From the NCBI GenBank assembly GCA_964546955.1, contig CAZJLP010000006.1, positions 1-64,000 on the forward strand: a stretch of DNA of 64,000 nucleotides, in the 5' to 3' direction. Below, one piece after another: positions 15,509 to 22,914 of this stretch (the first letter of the stretch is position 1; each line of letters opens with the position of its first letter). A program made the position numbers and the translations under genes. Origin of the DNA: CAZJLP01 sp964546955 (GTDB taxonomy: Bacteria; Verrucomicrobiota; Verrucomicrobiia; Opitutales; Opitutaceae). The notes below the pieces were generated by a model. It was not told the origin of the DNA, did not search any database, and saw only the letters and a list, made by a program, of their open reading frames with translations.

Positions 15509-17854
15509 ATGCAAATTGCCGAAACCAACGAACGCATCAGCCGGTTTATCACCCTGGCAACGTTTGTCTTAGTCGTGACGGTGCTGGATCTCGCAAGCGA
15601 CCTGATGATTCCCATCGCGCTGGCGCTCCTGCTCACGTTCATGCTGGCACCGATTGTGATCCGGCTGACTCGATGGGGGATGTCGAAGGTATTCGCCGTA
15701 TCCGTCACGGCAGTCCTCACCTTCGCCCTGATTTTCGGCGTGGGTTGGATCATCACTTCGCAAGCTCTGAGCCTGGCCGAGGAATTGCCCAAGTACGAAG
15801 AGAACATCCAGAGCAAGATTGCCGCGCTGAAAAGCCCCCAGGCCCCCGACGCCCTCTCGCGTTCGGTCAGCATGATCGAGAATCTTCGCAAGCAGCTCCA
15901 GGCCCCCCCGCCCGAACCCCTGGCGCCAGGTTCAAAATTCCCAGAGCATAGACCGCTGCCGGTGGAAGTTCGCCCGCCCCGCAGTTCGCCGCTTGAAATC
16001 GTCAGCAGGGTGGTCGGGCCCATCCTGCCGCCGCTGGCAACCACCGGTATCGTCATTGTGTTTGTCCTGGCGATGCTGCTCCAGCGCGAGGATCTCCGCG
16101 ATCGGTTCATCAAAGTCGCGAGTTCGGGAAAGATCAATGTCGCCACCCAAGCCGTCGAGGATGCCGCCCGGCGCGTCTTTCGCTATCTGGGGATGCAGTT
16201 CGTGGTGAACGCGACCTACGGCATTCCGATTGGCGTCGGCCTCTATTTCATCGGCGTGCCGAACGCGGTCCTCTGGGGGCTGCTCGCGGTGCTACTTCGT
16301 TTCATTCCCTTTTTGGGTCCCTGGATCGCGGCTGCCTTTCCGATCGCGCTCGCTCTCGCAGTCGACCCGGGTTGGACCATGGCCGCCTACACCATCGTGC
16401 TTTTCATCGTGGTGGAGATCATCAGCAACAATATCGTCGAGGTCTGGCTCTATGGCGTGAGCACGGGCATCTCCAATCTAGCCTTGATGATTGCCGCCGT
16501 GTTCTGGACTTGGCTGTGGGGAGTCCCCGGACTGTTTCTTTCAACACCTTTAACCGTCTGCCTCGTAGTCCTGGGCAAATACGTCCCGGGATTGAAATGG
16601 TTGAGCGAGCTATTGGGAAGCGAGCCGGTGTTAGTTCCGTCCGTTCAGTTCTATCAGCGCATGCTTTCGATGGATTCAGACGAATTGCTGGATACGGCCA
16701 CCCGGTACGTCGATGAAAGGTCGATTACTGAGTTTTATGACGAGGTATTCGTGCCCGCGCTGCTGCTCTCGGAGGAAGATCGGCACAATGGCACCCTGGC
16801 GGAGGTGAAACAAAAGTTCATTTTTCAAGCCAGCCGCGATCTGATTGAGGAACTGGAACGGCGGGTCGACGAGGTCAAGGGGGATCGCGCCGCGGAAACC
16901 GCCAAAGACGCCAAGCAAAATCTTCCCCCGCAAGGCCCACCTCGACCGCGCGCTCTCGTGCTGGGACTGCCCGCGCGCGACGAAGCGGACGAACTGGTGG
17001 CGCTCATGCTCGCCCACCTCCTGAGGTCTCGCGGCATCGCCGTGGAGGTCGGAAGCGTGACCGAAGCACCCAACGAACAGATCGACCGCATCCGGCGGGG
17101 CGGTATTCGCCTCGCGTTTATCTCCGCTTTGCCGCCGCAGGCGGTCAGCGCCGCGCGGCAGTCGTGTCGTCGTCTGAAAGAACGCTGCGACAGCGTCGAA
17201 GTGATCGTCGGCATATGGTCGCGCGAGGCAAACTTGACCGATCTTCGACAGCGACTGCGGCGTTCGTCGCCGGACGACGTGGTCACCCGCCTCGGGGATG
17301 CGGTCGGACAGCTCGAACGCAGGTTGGCGCCCTCCCTGCCGGCGCCGGCCGTGGTTTCGGCGTTATCGGGTCCGCCGGTGGAAGTCCCCGCGCTCAGCTG
17401 GGAAAAGCTGCGGCCCGAAGACGTGCTGGATACCGTTGCGCGCGAGTTGGCCCAAGTCTTCTCCGTTCCCGTATCGCTCATTTCGATCGTCGATCTCGAA
17501 CCGGGTTTTTGGAAAACGCACCTGCCCGCGCCGACCGACATGGTGAAGCCGCTTGAACCCCAGCGCGAAAGCTCGCCGGCCACCCTTATCGGTCCGGAAA
17601 ACGGCCTGCTCGTGGTCGAGGACGTGGCCAAGGATCGGCGTCTTTCCGAGAACACCTTTCTCGTCGAACGCGGGGTGGGTTTTTACGCCGAAGCCATCTT
17701 GCGCACTCGAGATGGCCACGTCGTGGGCGGCCTCTGTGTGGTCGATACAAAGCCGAGGGCGGTGGGCGAACGCGAACGTGCGCTCCTGCGCGTCCGAGCT
17801 GAAGAATTGATGGAGGCGCTCCAGTCGCACACTCCCGCCACTCCACGGCTGTGA
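15509..17854 (+). CDS. AI-2E (PerM) family permease fused to a Rossmann/B12-binding-like domain and a GAF domain
   Basis: The protein has 781 residues from the ATG at 15509. Residues about 10-390 are an AI-2E/PerM-type permease with about eight membrane segments, including the family features LLTFMLAPIV, ATYGIPIGVGLYFIGVPNAVLWG and IPFLGPWIAA. Many members are of unknown substrate, so the AI-2 label is not evidence of quorum sensing. The cytosolic extension is unusual. Residues about 479-607 (RALVLGLPARDEADELVALML...) look like a B12-binding-type alpha/beta fold without the DxHxxG cobalamin ligand, and residues about 629-774 look like a GAF domain. This suggests ligand- or signal-gated transport. 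Monocistronic. Confidence 0.8.
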   Translation: MQIAETNERISRFITLATFVLVVTVLDLASDLMIPIALALLLTFMLAPIVIRLTRWGMSKVFAVSVTAVLTFALIFGVGWIITSQALSLAEELPKYEENIQSKIAALKSPQAPDALSRSVSMIENLRKQLQAPPPEPLAPGSKFPEHRPLPVEVRPPRSSPLEIVSRVVGPILPPLATTGIVIVFVLAMLLQREDLRDRFIKVASSGKINVATQAVEDAARRVFRYLGMQFVVNATYGIPIGVGLYFIGVPNAVLWGLLAVLLRFIPFLGPWIAAAFPIALALAVDPGWTMAAYTIVLFIVVEIISNNIVEVWLYGVSTGISNLALMIAAVFWTWLWGVPGLFLSTPLTVCLVVLGKYVPGLKWLSELLGSEPVLVPSVQFYQRMLSMDSDELLDTATRYVDERSITEFYDEVFVPALLLSEEDRHNGTLAEVKQKFIFQASRDLIEELERRVDEVKGDRAAETAKDAKQNLPPQGPPRPRALVLGLPARDEADELVALMLAHLLRSRGIAVEVGSVTEAPNEQIDRIRRGGIRLAFISALPPQAVSAARQSCRRLKERCDSVEVIVGIWSREANLTDLRQRLRRSSPDDVVTRLGDAVGQLERRLAPSLPAPAVVSALSGPPVEVPALSWEKLRPEDVLDTVARELAQVFSVPVSLISIVDLEPGFWKTHLPAPTDMVKPLEPQRESSPATLIGPENGLLVVEDVAKDRRLSENTFLVERGVGFYAEAILRTRDGHVVGGLCVVDTKPRAVGERERALLRVRAEELMEALQSHTPATPRL

Positions 17855-18179
17855 AGAGGGTGGGCGCCGCCGAGACTGTCGTCCTGCCGCATTTCGAATT
17901 TTCGTTCTGAAAGTTCGAAACGATACGCTTCGACGTTCCTCCTCCGAAAAAGGAGCCGCCATGTTACGTTTTCACGCTGTCACAATTTTGGTCTAGACGG
18001 CGAAAAGCCACGAGATAAGACACGTGTCGTTTTCGGGAGGAAACACATCCGGCCCTCTCCGCCCCCTCCGGGGGGAACGGATGCTGAACCTGTCGGCCTT
18101 CACCAGCGTGCGCGGAATACCCGCGCACGAAGGCACTGCCGTGCCTCCCGGTCGTACATCGAGGAGAGAATACGTTCAT
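17855..18179. other. Intergenic region with small dyads
   Basis: No gene is recognised in these 325 bases. There is an interrupted dyad TTCGA...TCGAA around 17894-17920 and a CTCCTCCGAAAAAGGAG hairpin near 17938-17954. A run rich in inverted GC words precedes the next gene (for example CGCGGAATACCCGCG near 18111). A Shine-Dalgarno-like GGAGAG lies about 10 bases before the ATG at 18180. Confidence 0.35.
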
Positions 18180-19431
18180 ATGAAAATGACCGAGGTTGGG
18201 AACTCTTTCGCTGGCGCGGTCCTCGTGGCTGCGCTGAGCTTTAGTTCATTGCTGCGAGCGGATACCGTCTGGCTGGAGGCTGAAGGCGTGCGCGGATACT
18301 GGTATGGCGGCGACCTGACGTCGCCATTGCTCGTGAAAGACGATAATGCCGCTTCGGGCGGAAGTTATATCGTCGCGACCGCCCGGAGCCGACACGGCGT
18401 CGGCCCCGCCCGCGACGGAAGGCCTCGCCCGTCTTCCCTTTGAGGTCGCGATCGCCGGCACCTACCGGGTTTGGGCGCGCGTCAGCGTTCCGAGCACCAG
18501 CGCCGACTCGTTCTGGCTCCGCATGGACAACGGAACCTGGATCAAATGGAACGGGATCGACGCCGGCAGCGCCTGGCATTGGGCCGAACTCAAAGCCGAG
18601 GGCGCCGTGTCAGGGCCGCGCTTCCCGCTGGCCGCGGGTCCACACGTAGTGACAATCGGATACCGCGAGAAGAATGCCAAACTCGATGTGCTGATCGTGA
18701 CGAGCGATCTCTCCTTCGATCCTCGCAAGCCGCTGACCGCCCCGCCCGCCGACATCGCGGTCATTGGCGCCCATCCGGGCGGAGGCGCGGTCAAGGTGGT
18801 GTGGAACGCCGTGCCCGGGGCTGTCAGTTATTCCATCCTTCGCAGCAATTGGCCCACCTGGGAGACGATCGCGACCGGCGTCAGCGGTCACGCCTTCACC
18901 GACCTCACAGCGACTGGAGATCCCTACACCGTGATTGCGCACTCCAGCACCGGCTCGAGCACGGCCGTCTTTCATCCGGCAGGCAGCCCGAATGGAACCG
19001 TGCTCAAGTGGCGGGGCTTGCCAGATAGCCTGAGCGTGACACCTCCGATGCACGTCGACGCAAATTTCGATGTCGGTGCTCCCGCCGGCACGAACAGCCT
19101 CGACGCGCCTCCCGCGCGGGGCCGCGCCCGCCTGGACTTCATCGTCCCCGTCGCGCTCCAGGCCAAGCTCTGGGCCCGTACTTACCATCCGAATACGGCC
19201 ACCGATTCGTTCTGGGTCCGGATGGACGACGGCCCGTGGATCAAATGGAACGGCATCCGGGATTTCTGCGACGACGTCCACAACTCGGACCGCGAGAACC
19301 AGCCCTCCATTTTCAAGCTGGCTTCCGGCAGCCATACCTTGGAAATCGCTTATCGGGAGGGCGGGACGCTGTTGAACGGGATCGTCACCCTCGTCGACGA
19401 TATCGCCAACCTCGAGCCCTGCTCGGACTAA
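18180..19431 (+). pseudogene. Secreted carbohydrate-binding protein with two CBM-like modules, interrupted by a 1-base frameshift
   Basis: The start ATG at 18180 has a GGAGAG box and begins a signal peptide (AGAVLVAALSFSSLLRAD). The first module begins WLEAEGVRGYWYGG... and is cut near 18384 inside a CCC run; removing one C joins it to the frame that continues to 19431. The joined product of about 416 residues contains two similar modules (RVWARVSVPSTSADSFWLRMD with WIKWNG, and LWARTYHPNTATDSFWVRMD with WIKWNG) separated by a fibronectin III-like linker. This resembles secreted carbohydrate-binding proteins. The break may be an assembly error or a real disruption; the two halves are otherwise well conserved in frame. 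Confidence 0.75.
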
Positions 19432-19539
19432 ACGATCCTTAAACGTGGCGCCGTGCTTATCCCACGGCGCCAAAAAATTCGGAACCCTGAGCTGGTCGAA
19501 TTGGCTGCAGTTGAACCTACTCGCTGCCCGCTACTTCCC

Positions 19540-19917
19540 TCAAAGCGTATCCTCGACCACGACCTCGATCTCCATGTCGAGAATCAGCAGTTCCGTTTCT
19601 GTCATCAACGGCTTAATCCGCGTGAGGATAAAGTCGTGGAGTTTTTCCTCCTTCAGCTTTCGCAAAACCGATTCGCGCACGATTGCATCCGAAATGACAT
19701 CGTCCTTCTTCAGCGAAATATGGACGAACGCCTCTTTGCTCATGAGTTTGAGTGTGCGCATCATGGCCTCGGGGCCGATCGGGGCGGCCCGGCCGATGAC
19801 GATGCCGTCCTTGACCGGAGGAATCTCGAGGGCTTTCAAACGAACTCGGACGTACTGCTCTGTGCGAAGTCCGGAACCGTCTTTGCGTTTGCTGAGTTGC
19901 TTGGAGGAGGAAGACAT
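19540..19917 (-). CDS. Small protein of unknown family, paralogue of the next gene (125 aa)
   Basis: I do not recognise a family. The ATG at 19915-19917 is preferred over a GTG five codons upstream. A charged, Ser-rich N-terminus is followed by a core: VRVRLKALEIPPVKDGIVIG, then GPEAMMRTLKLMSKEAF, a DDV patch, VRESVLRKLKEE and an acidic strand-rich end (LILDMEIEVVVEDTL). There is no signal peptide, membrane segment or obvious catalytic set. It shares the line LEIPxVKDGxVIGRxA and the overall layout with the gene at 20076-20450. The two lie in tandem, 158 bases apart, so a duplication is likely. Confidence 0.7.
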   Translation of the reverse strand: MSSSSKQLSKRKDGSGLRTEQYVRVRLKALEIPPVKDGIVIGRAAPIGPEAMMRTLKLMSKEAFVHISLKKDDVISDAIVRESVLRKLKEEKLHDFILTRIKPLMTETELLILDMEIEVVVEDTL

Positions 19918-20075
19918 AGTGGAGGAGCTCACTGGGCGACGCTGCGAACGATTCGTCGCGCCGTGAAGGAAGGACGCTGAGTAACAAAGCGCCCTTCGCT
20001 ATACCAGCACGTTTTTGCAAGAGCGTGCCAACGATCGGAGGCACCGCCGTCTGTCGGCTGCGGCGAAGGACGGAA

Positions 20076-20450
20076 TCAGAAAGCCTGTTCCATCACGATT
20101 TCAATTTCGAGATGGAGGGAGATCGCTTCCGTAGCGGCCATTACCGGTTTGATCTGCTCCACTACGAATTGCTTGATCGCGTCCGCGTCGATCTTCCTCA
20201 GCACCGCATCCCGCACGAAAATACTTCCGACCACGTCGTCCTCAATTTGCAGAGACTGGAACCGGTCGCTGCTCGCCAATTCGAGAATTCGCGACATGGT
20301 TTCAGGATTCACCTGGGCCGACCGGCCGATGACGACACCGTCCTTCACGGTCGGGATTTCGAGGGTTTTGAACCGCAGCCTGACGAATTGGGCGTTTGGA
20401 GTATCGGCCGACAGGCTTGAGCGGGAAAGGCGTGTAGTGGTGAGAGGCAT
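20076..20450 (-). CDS. Small protein of unknown family, tandem paralogue (124 aa)
   Basis: The architecture is the same as its neighbour: VRLRFKTLEIPTVKDGVVIG, NPETMSRILELASSDRF, a DDVVGSIFVRDAVLRKI helix, FVVEQIKPVMAATE and a beta-rich acidic end (LHLEIEIVMEQAF). Conserved positions are spread along the whole length, so the pair is a true duplication rather than two proteins sharing a motif. A CBS-domain gene lies 223 bases upstream in the same direction. The closely kept KDG-IGR and IKPxM-xTE segments look functional; the role is unknown. Confidence 0.72.
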   Translation of the reverse strand: MPLTTTRLSRSSLSADTPNAQFVRLRFKTLEIPTVKDGVVIGRSAQVNPETMSRILELASSDRFQSLQIEDDVVGSIFVRDAVLRKIDADAIKQFVVEQIKPVMAATEAISLHLEIEIVMEQAF

Positions 20451-20673
20451 TGACGGAATCGATCTGGAGAAACTTCTCGGTTCGCGGGAAAACCGCCTGA
20501 GAAATGAACGAACTCAGCCGATCCGTGTTTTCCAGCGTGGATCAAAGAATATCGAATTCCGACCGGAGGCAGTATACGGGAAAGAGCGAAATTCTTATGG
20601 GAGAGCGGCTCCTGAAATCCTAGGGAGGTGCTACTGAAGAAAGGGCGGACTGAAATGGCCGCCCGAACGCATT

Positions 20674-21063
20674 TTAGCCGGCGCCATGCGCGACTTTCCA
20701 TTCCAGGAAGCTCTCTCGAGTGATCAATCCCACATATTTCATCTCCGCGGAACACACGACGAGTTCCTGTGCCCCGCGCGCCTCGAGGATCTTCTCCACC
20801 AACAACGCTTCCAACGATTCCTGAATGTCGAGGGGCACTGGATACGAGACCAAATCGGCGAAGATTCGATCCGACGACGCGGCAGCCACGTCTTTCAATC
20901 GCACGATCCCGATCAAGCGACCTGTTTCCCGATCCACCACCGCGCAATGAGTAGCGTCGACGGCGCCAACACGGCCCACCACGTCCGAAAGCCGTTGTTC
21001 GGCCTCGACCAGGACGACGCGGTTGCTGACCAAATCGCGCGCGGTTCGATCGGAAGCGCTCAC
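20674..21063 (-). CDS. CBS-domain pair protein
   Basis: With the GTG at 21061-21063 the product has 129 residues, about the size of a stand-alone CBS pair (Bateman module). The frame also extends to a TTG at 21165. The first CBS repeat reads SDVVGRVGAVDATHCAVVDRETGRLIGIVRLKDV and the second AQELVVCSAEMKYVGLITRESFLEW. Such modules bind adenine nucleotides and usually regulate a partner, but no effector domain is fused here. In another frame just upstream, an ATG begins a short signal-like sequence (MTSQLRFALAFLVAITL) that meets a stop at the GTG; this could be a lost secretion signal or chance. Confidence 0.72.
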   Translation of the reverse strand: MSASDRTARDLVSNRVVLVEAEQRLSDVVGRVGAVDATHCAVVDRETGRLIGIVRLKDVAAASSDRIFADLVSYPVPLDIQESLEALLVEKILEARGAQELVVCSAEMKYVGLITRESFLEWKVAHGAG

Positions 21064-21909
21064 GTGGCAGGGCAGCGAAGGGTGATCGCAACCAGAAAAG
21101 CGAGAGCGAACCGAAGCTGGGACGTCATCAGCGCGGAGGGCAGCAAACAGATCCAAGGCGAGCAAACGTAATTGTCACATCGGCTCGTCGCCTTCCGCCG
21201 TGCGTCCCGGATACTATTTCGTAAATATTTAAATGAAAACCACTTACTGCTAATAAATCCAGCTTGCAGGGGGCACAGATTCAGGAAAAACCCTAGTGGA
21301 AGGGCCGGTAAATGATCCTAGAGCAGCCTCTTACCCGGCCGCAGTAACGATCCGGCCCGGGGGCAAGCCCCTAGCATTATCGCTATTTATTTGCTTTAAC
21401 GTCGGCCCTATTGCTCCGATGTTTAAAGCATGATCTTGCCCATTCTCATCCTTTGCTCGTTCGTCCTCTTTGTGTCGTGCGATAGCCGAGCCGAGCGAGA
21501 ATAGGGCGCGCGCGACCCCACTCGCGATTCGCCTCGGGTGCTCGCGAACAAGCAAGCGGTCGATCAGATGTGGATCTGACCGCCGAGTTGCGGCCACGAA
21601 ATACTTGGAATTTCAGCTGCGCGTGAGATAGCGAGGGACGGGAACACGGAAACGCGTCGGGACTCGGCCCCGTCGGTCGGTCACGTGAACGACGCACCTC
21701 CCGCAATTGACTTCCCTGACTCGCAAGCGACACTCGTTGGTTTTCCGGCCTGCCCCCGATAATGGCATCCTTTGATGAACGTCCTTCCTTTCTTTTCGGC
21801 TCTCGATTCACGCTTTCGCAACCGTCCGTGGTCGCAGGCACGCTCGCACAGCGGCCCTTGCCGGTAAAAGGAATCCGCCGGCGCGGCGCCTGCGGCCGTC
21901 CCTGAAACC
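21064..21909. other. Long intergenic region, AT-rich centre with a structured block
   Basis: This is the longest gene-poor stretch in the window, 846 bases. Its centre (about 21220-21440) is much richer in A and T than the surrounding sequence. At 21303-21374 there are three adjacent hairpin-forming segments: GGCCGGTAA facing TTACCCGGCC, GGCCG facing CGGCC around CAGTAACGATC, and GGGGGCAAGCCCC. This resembles a structured RNA or leader, but I cannot match it to a known class. A possible 24-codon lipoprotein frame follows at 21430. Confidence 0.45.
21430..21504 (+). CDS. Possible 24-residue lipoprotein
   Basis: An ATG at 21430 opens 24 codons ending at TAG 21502-21504. The translation starts MILPILILCSFVLFVSC and then DSRAERE, a hydrophobic leader with an FVSC lipobox followed by a short charged tail, like entericidin-type peptides. 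There is no clear Shine-Dalgarno and no homologue that I know. It lies directly after the structured block in an AT-rich patch. Confidence 0.25.
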   Translation: MILPILILCSFVLFVSCDSRAERE

Positions 21910-22452
21910 GTGAAGCTTCCTCTTTGGATACTGCGGCTGATGCACCGCAGTCACCTTTCTCGCAAACGGCTGCGCGGTGGATTTCTCCACTCGAAATTGG
22001 GCGACCGGCTGCTGGATAAGTCGCTCTGGGTCCCCACGCGTGAGTCGATGGCTCGGGCATGGTTGGTTGGATTCCCGATCACCGTCATTCCGATGCCAGG
22101 GCAGTCGATCGTTGCCGTCCTCGCGGCCTATCTCGTGCGCGGAAATCTGCTCCTCTGCATTGCGCTCCAGTTCCTCTCGACCCCGTTTACCGCGGTCATC
22201 CACCTTCCCGTGCTTTATCTCATCGGCGAAATGGTAATGGGAGAAAATCCCGCCGAGGTTTGGCAGCAGGCGACCCAACATTGGCGCGACCTACTTTCCG
22301 GGCATACGGCCGCCTCCGTGTATTTGGGAGCGCTTGTGCTTGGGCTCGTCGTCGGACCGCTGGGGTACGCCATCATTCGGAAAACCTGGCGCCCGACGCA
22401 ACGCAAGCGCGGCAAAACCGAAACACCCAGCAAGACAGTGGATAAGCCATAG
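21910..22452 (+). CDS. DUF2062 membrane protein
   Basis: The protein has 180 residues. The DUF2062 pattern is clear: the basic N-terminus (MHRSHLSRKRLRGG), the phrase GFPITVIPMPGQSIVAVLAAYLVRGN and LQFLSTPFTAVIHLPVLYLIGE. There are two to three membrane helices and a Lys-rich cytosolic tail. The family has no firmly established biochemical role and often lies near glycosyltransferases; the next plus-strand gene is indeed a GT-C-like protein. Monocistronic or loosely coupled. Confidence 0.85.
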   Translation: MKLPLWILRLMHRSHLSRKRLRGGFLHSKLGDRLLDKSLWVPTRESMARAWLVGFPITVIPMPGQSIVAVLAAYLVRGNLLLCIALQFLSTPFTAVIHLPVLYLIGEMVMGENPAEVWQQATQHWRDLLSGHTAASVYLGALVLGLVVGPLGYAIIRKTWRPTQRKRGKTETPSKTVDKP

Positions 22453-22479
22453 GCGCGGCGCCTCGGCCGCGGTCCCGGC

Positions 22480-22743
22480 TCAATCGTCCTCCGTCGTTAC
22501 CTTGGGTTTCATACGCTTCCCATAGCCAAGTGAATCTACCGCCGCTTTCGCCGTCTCCCGGGATATTTCAGGGTTCATCCGCTCAAGAAGCTTGATCGCA
22601 AAAATGAATTTCCCGCTGCGCGCCAGATCGCTGGCCGCATCCATTCCTTTCAACTTAGCGTAGTCCATTTGATCAGGAATAAAGGATTGTGAGACGAGCG
22701 CAATGGCTGACGTCACGAATTTGCAGGTTTGTCGCGGATCCAC
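22480..22743 (-). CDS. Small hypothetical protein, start uncertain
   Basis: A minus-strand frame ending at 22480 has protein-like composition in its last 85-90 codons (VTSAIALVSQSFIPDQMDYAKLKG, SGKFIFAIKLLERMNPE, AVDSLGYGKRMKP). The frame stays open upstream to 23091, but the upstream part is Arg/Gly-rich and looks non-coding. The GTG at 22743 is a guess, with a TTG at 22830 as an alternative; neither has a ribosome binding site. No family is recognised. Confidence 0.4.
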   Translation of the reverse strand: MDPRQTCKFVTSAIALVSQSFIPDQMDYAKLKGMDAASDLARSGKFIFAIKLLERMNPEISRETAKAAVDSLGYGKRMKPKVTTEDD

Positions 22744-22914
22744 AATTTCTGGGACGATGAATGCTGGCCAACGGGTCGTCGCGCGCCCTACGGTGCTGAC
22801 GCGATGTCGAGATCTGGGTACTTTCAGCAAACAGAACGCGCGACCCCCGCTCTGACTCGAGGGTCGACGCCCTCCCCGTCTAGCCGCCGCCCGCCTCCCT
22901 CCCCATAAAGCTTC

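Noticed and set aside
15509..17854. Quorum-sensing AI-2 exporter
   Set aside because: The AI-2E family name covers many permeases with no autoinducer role, and no luxS or AI-2 processing genes are in the window.
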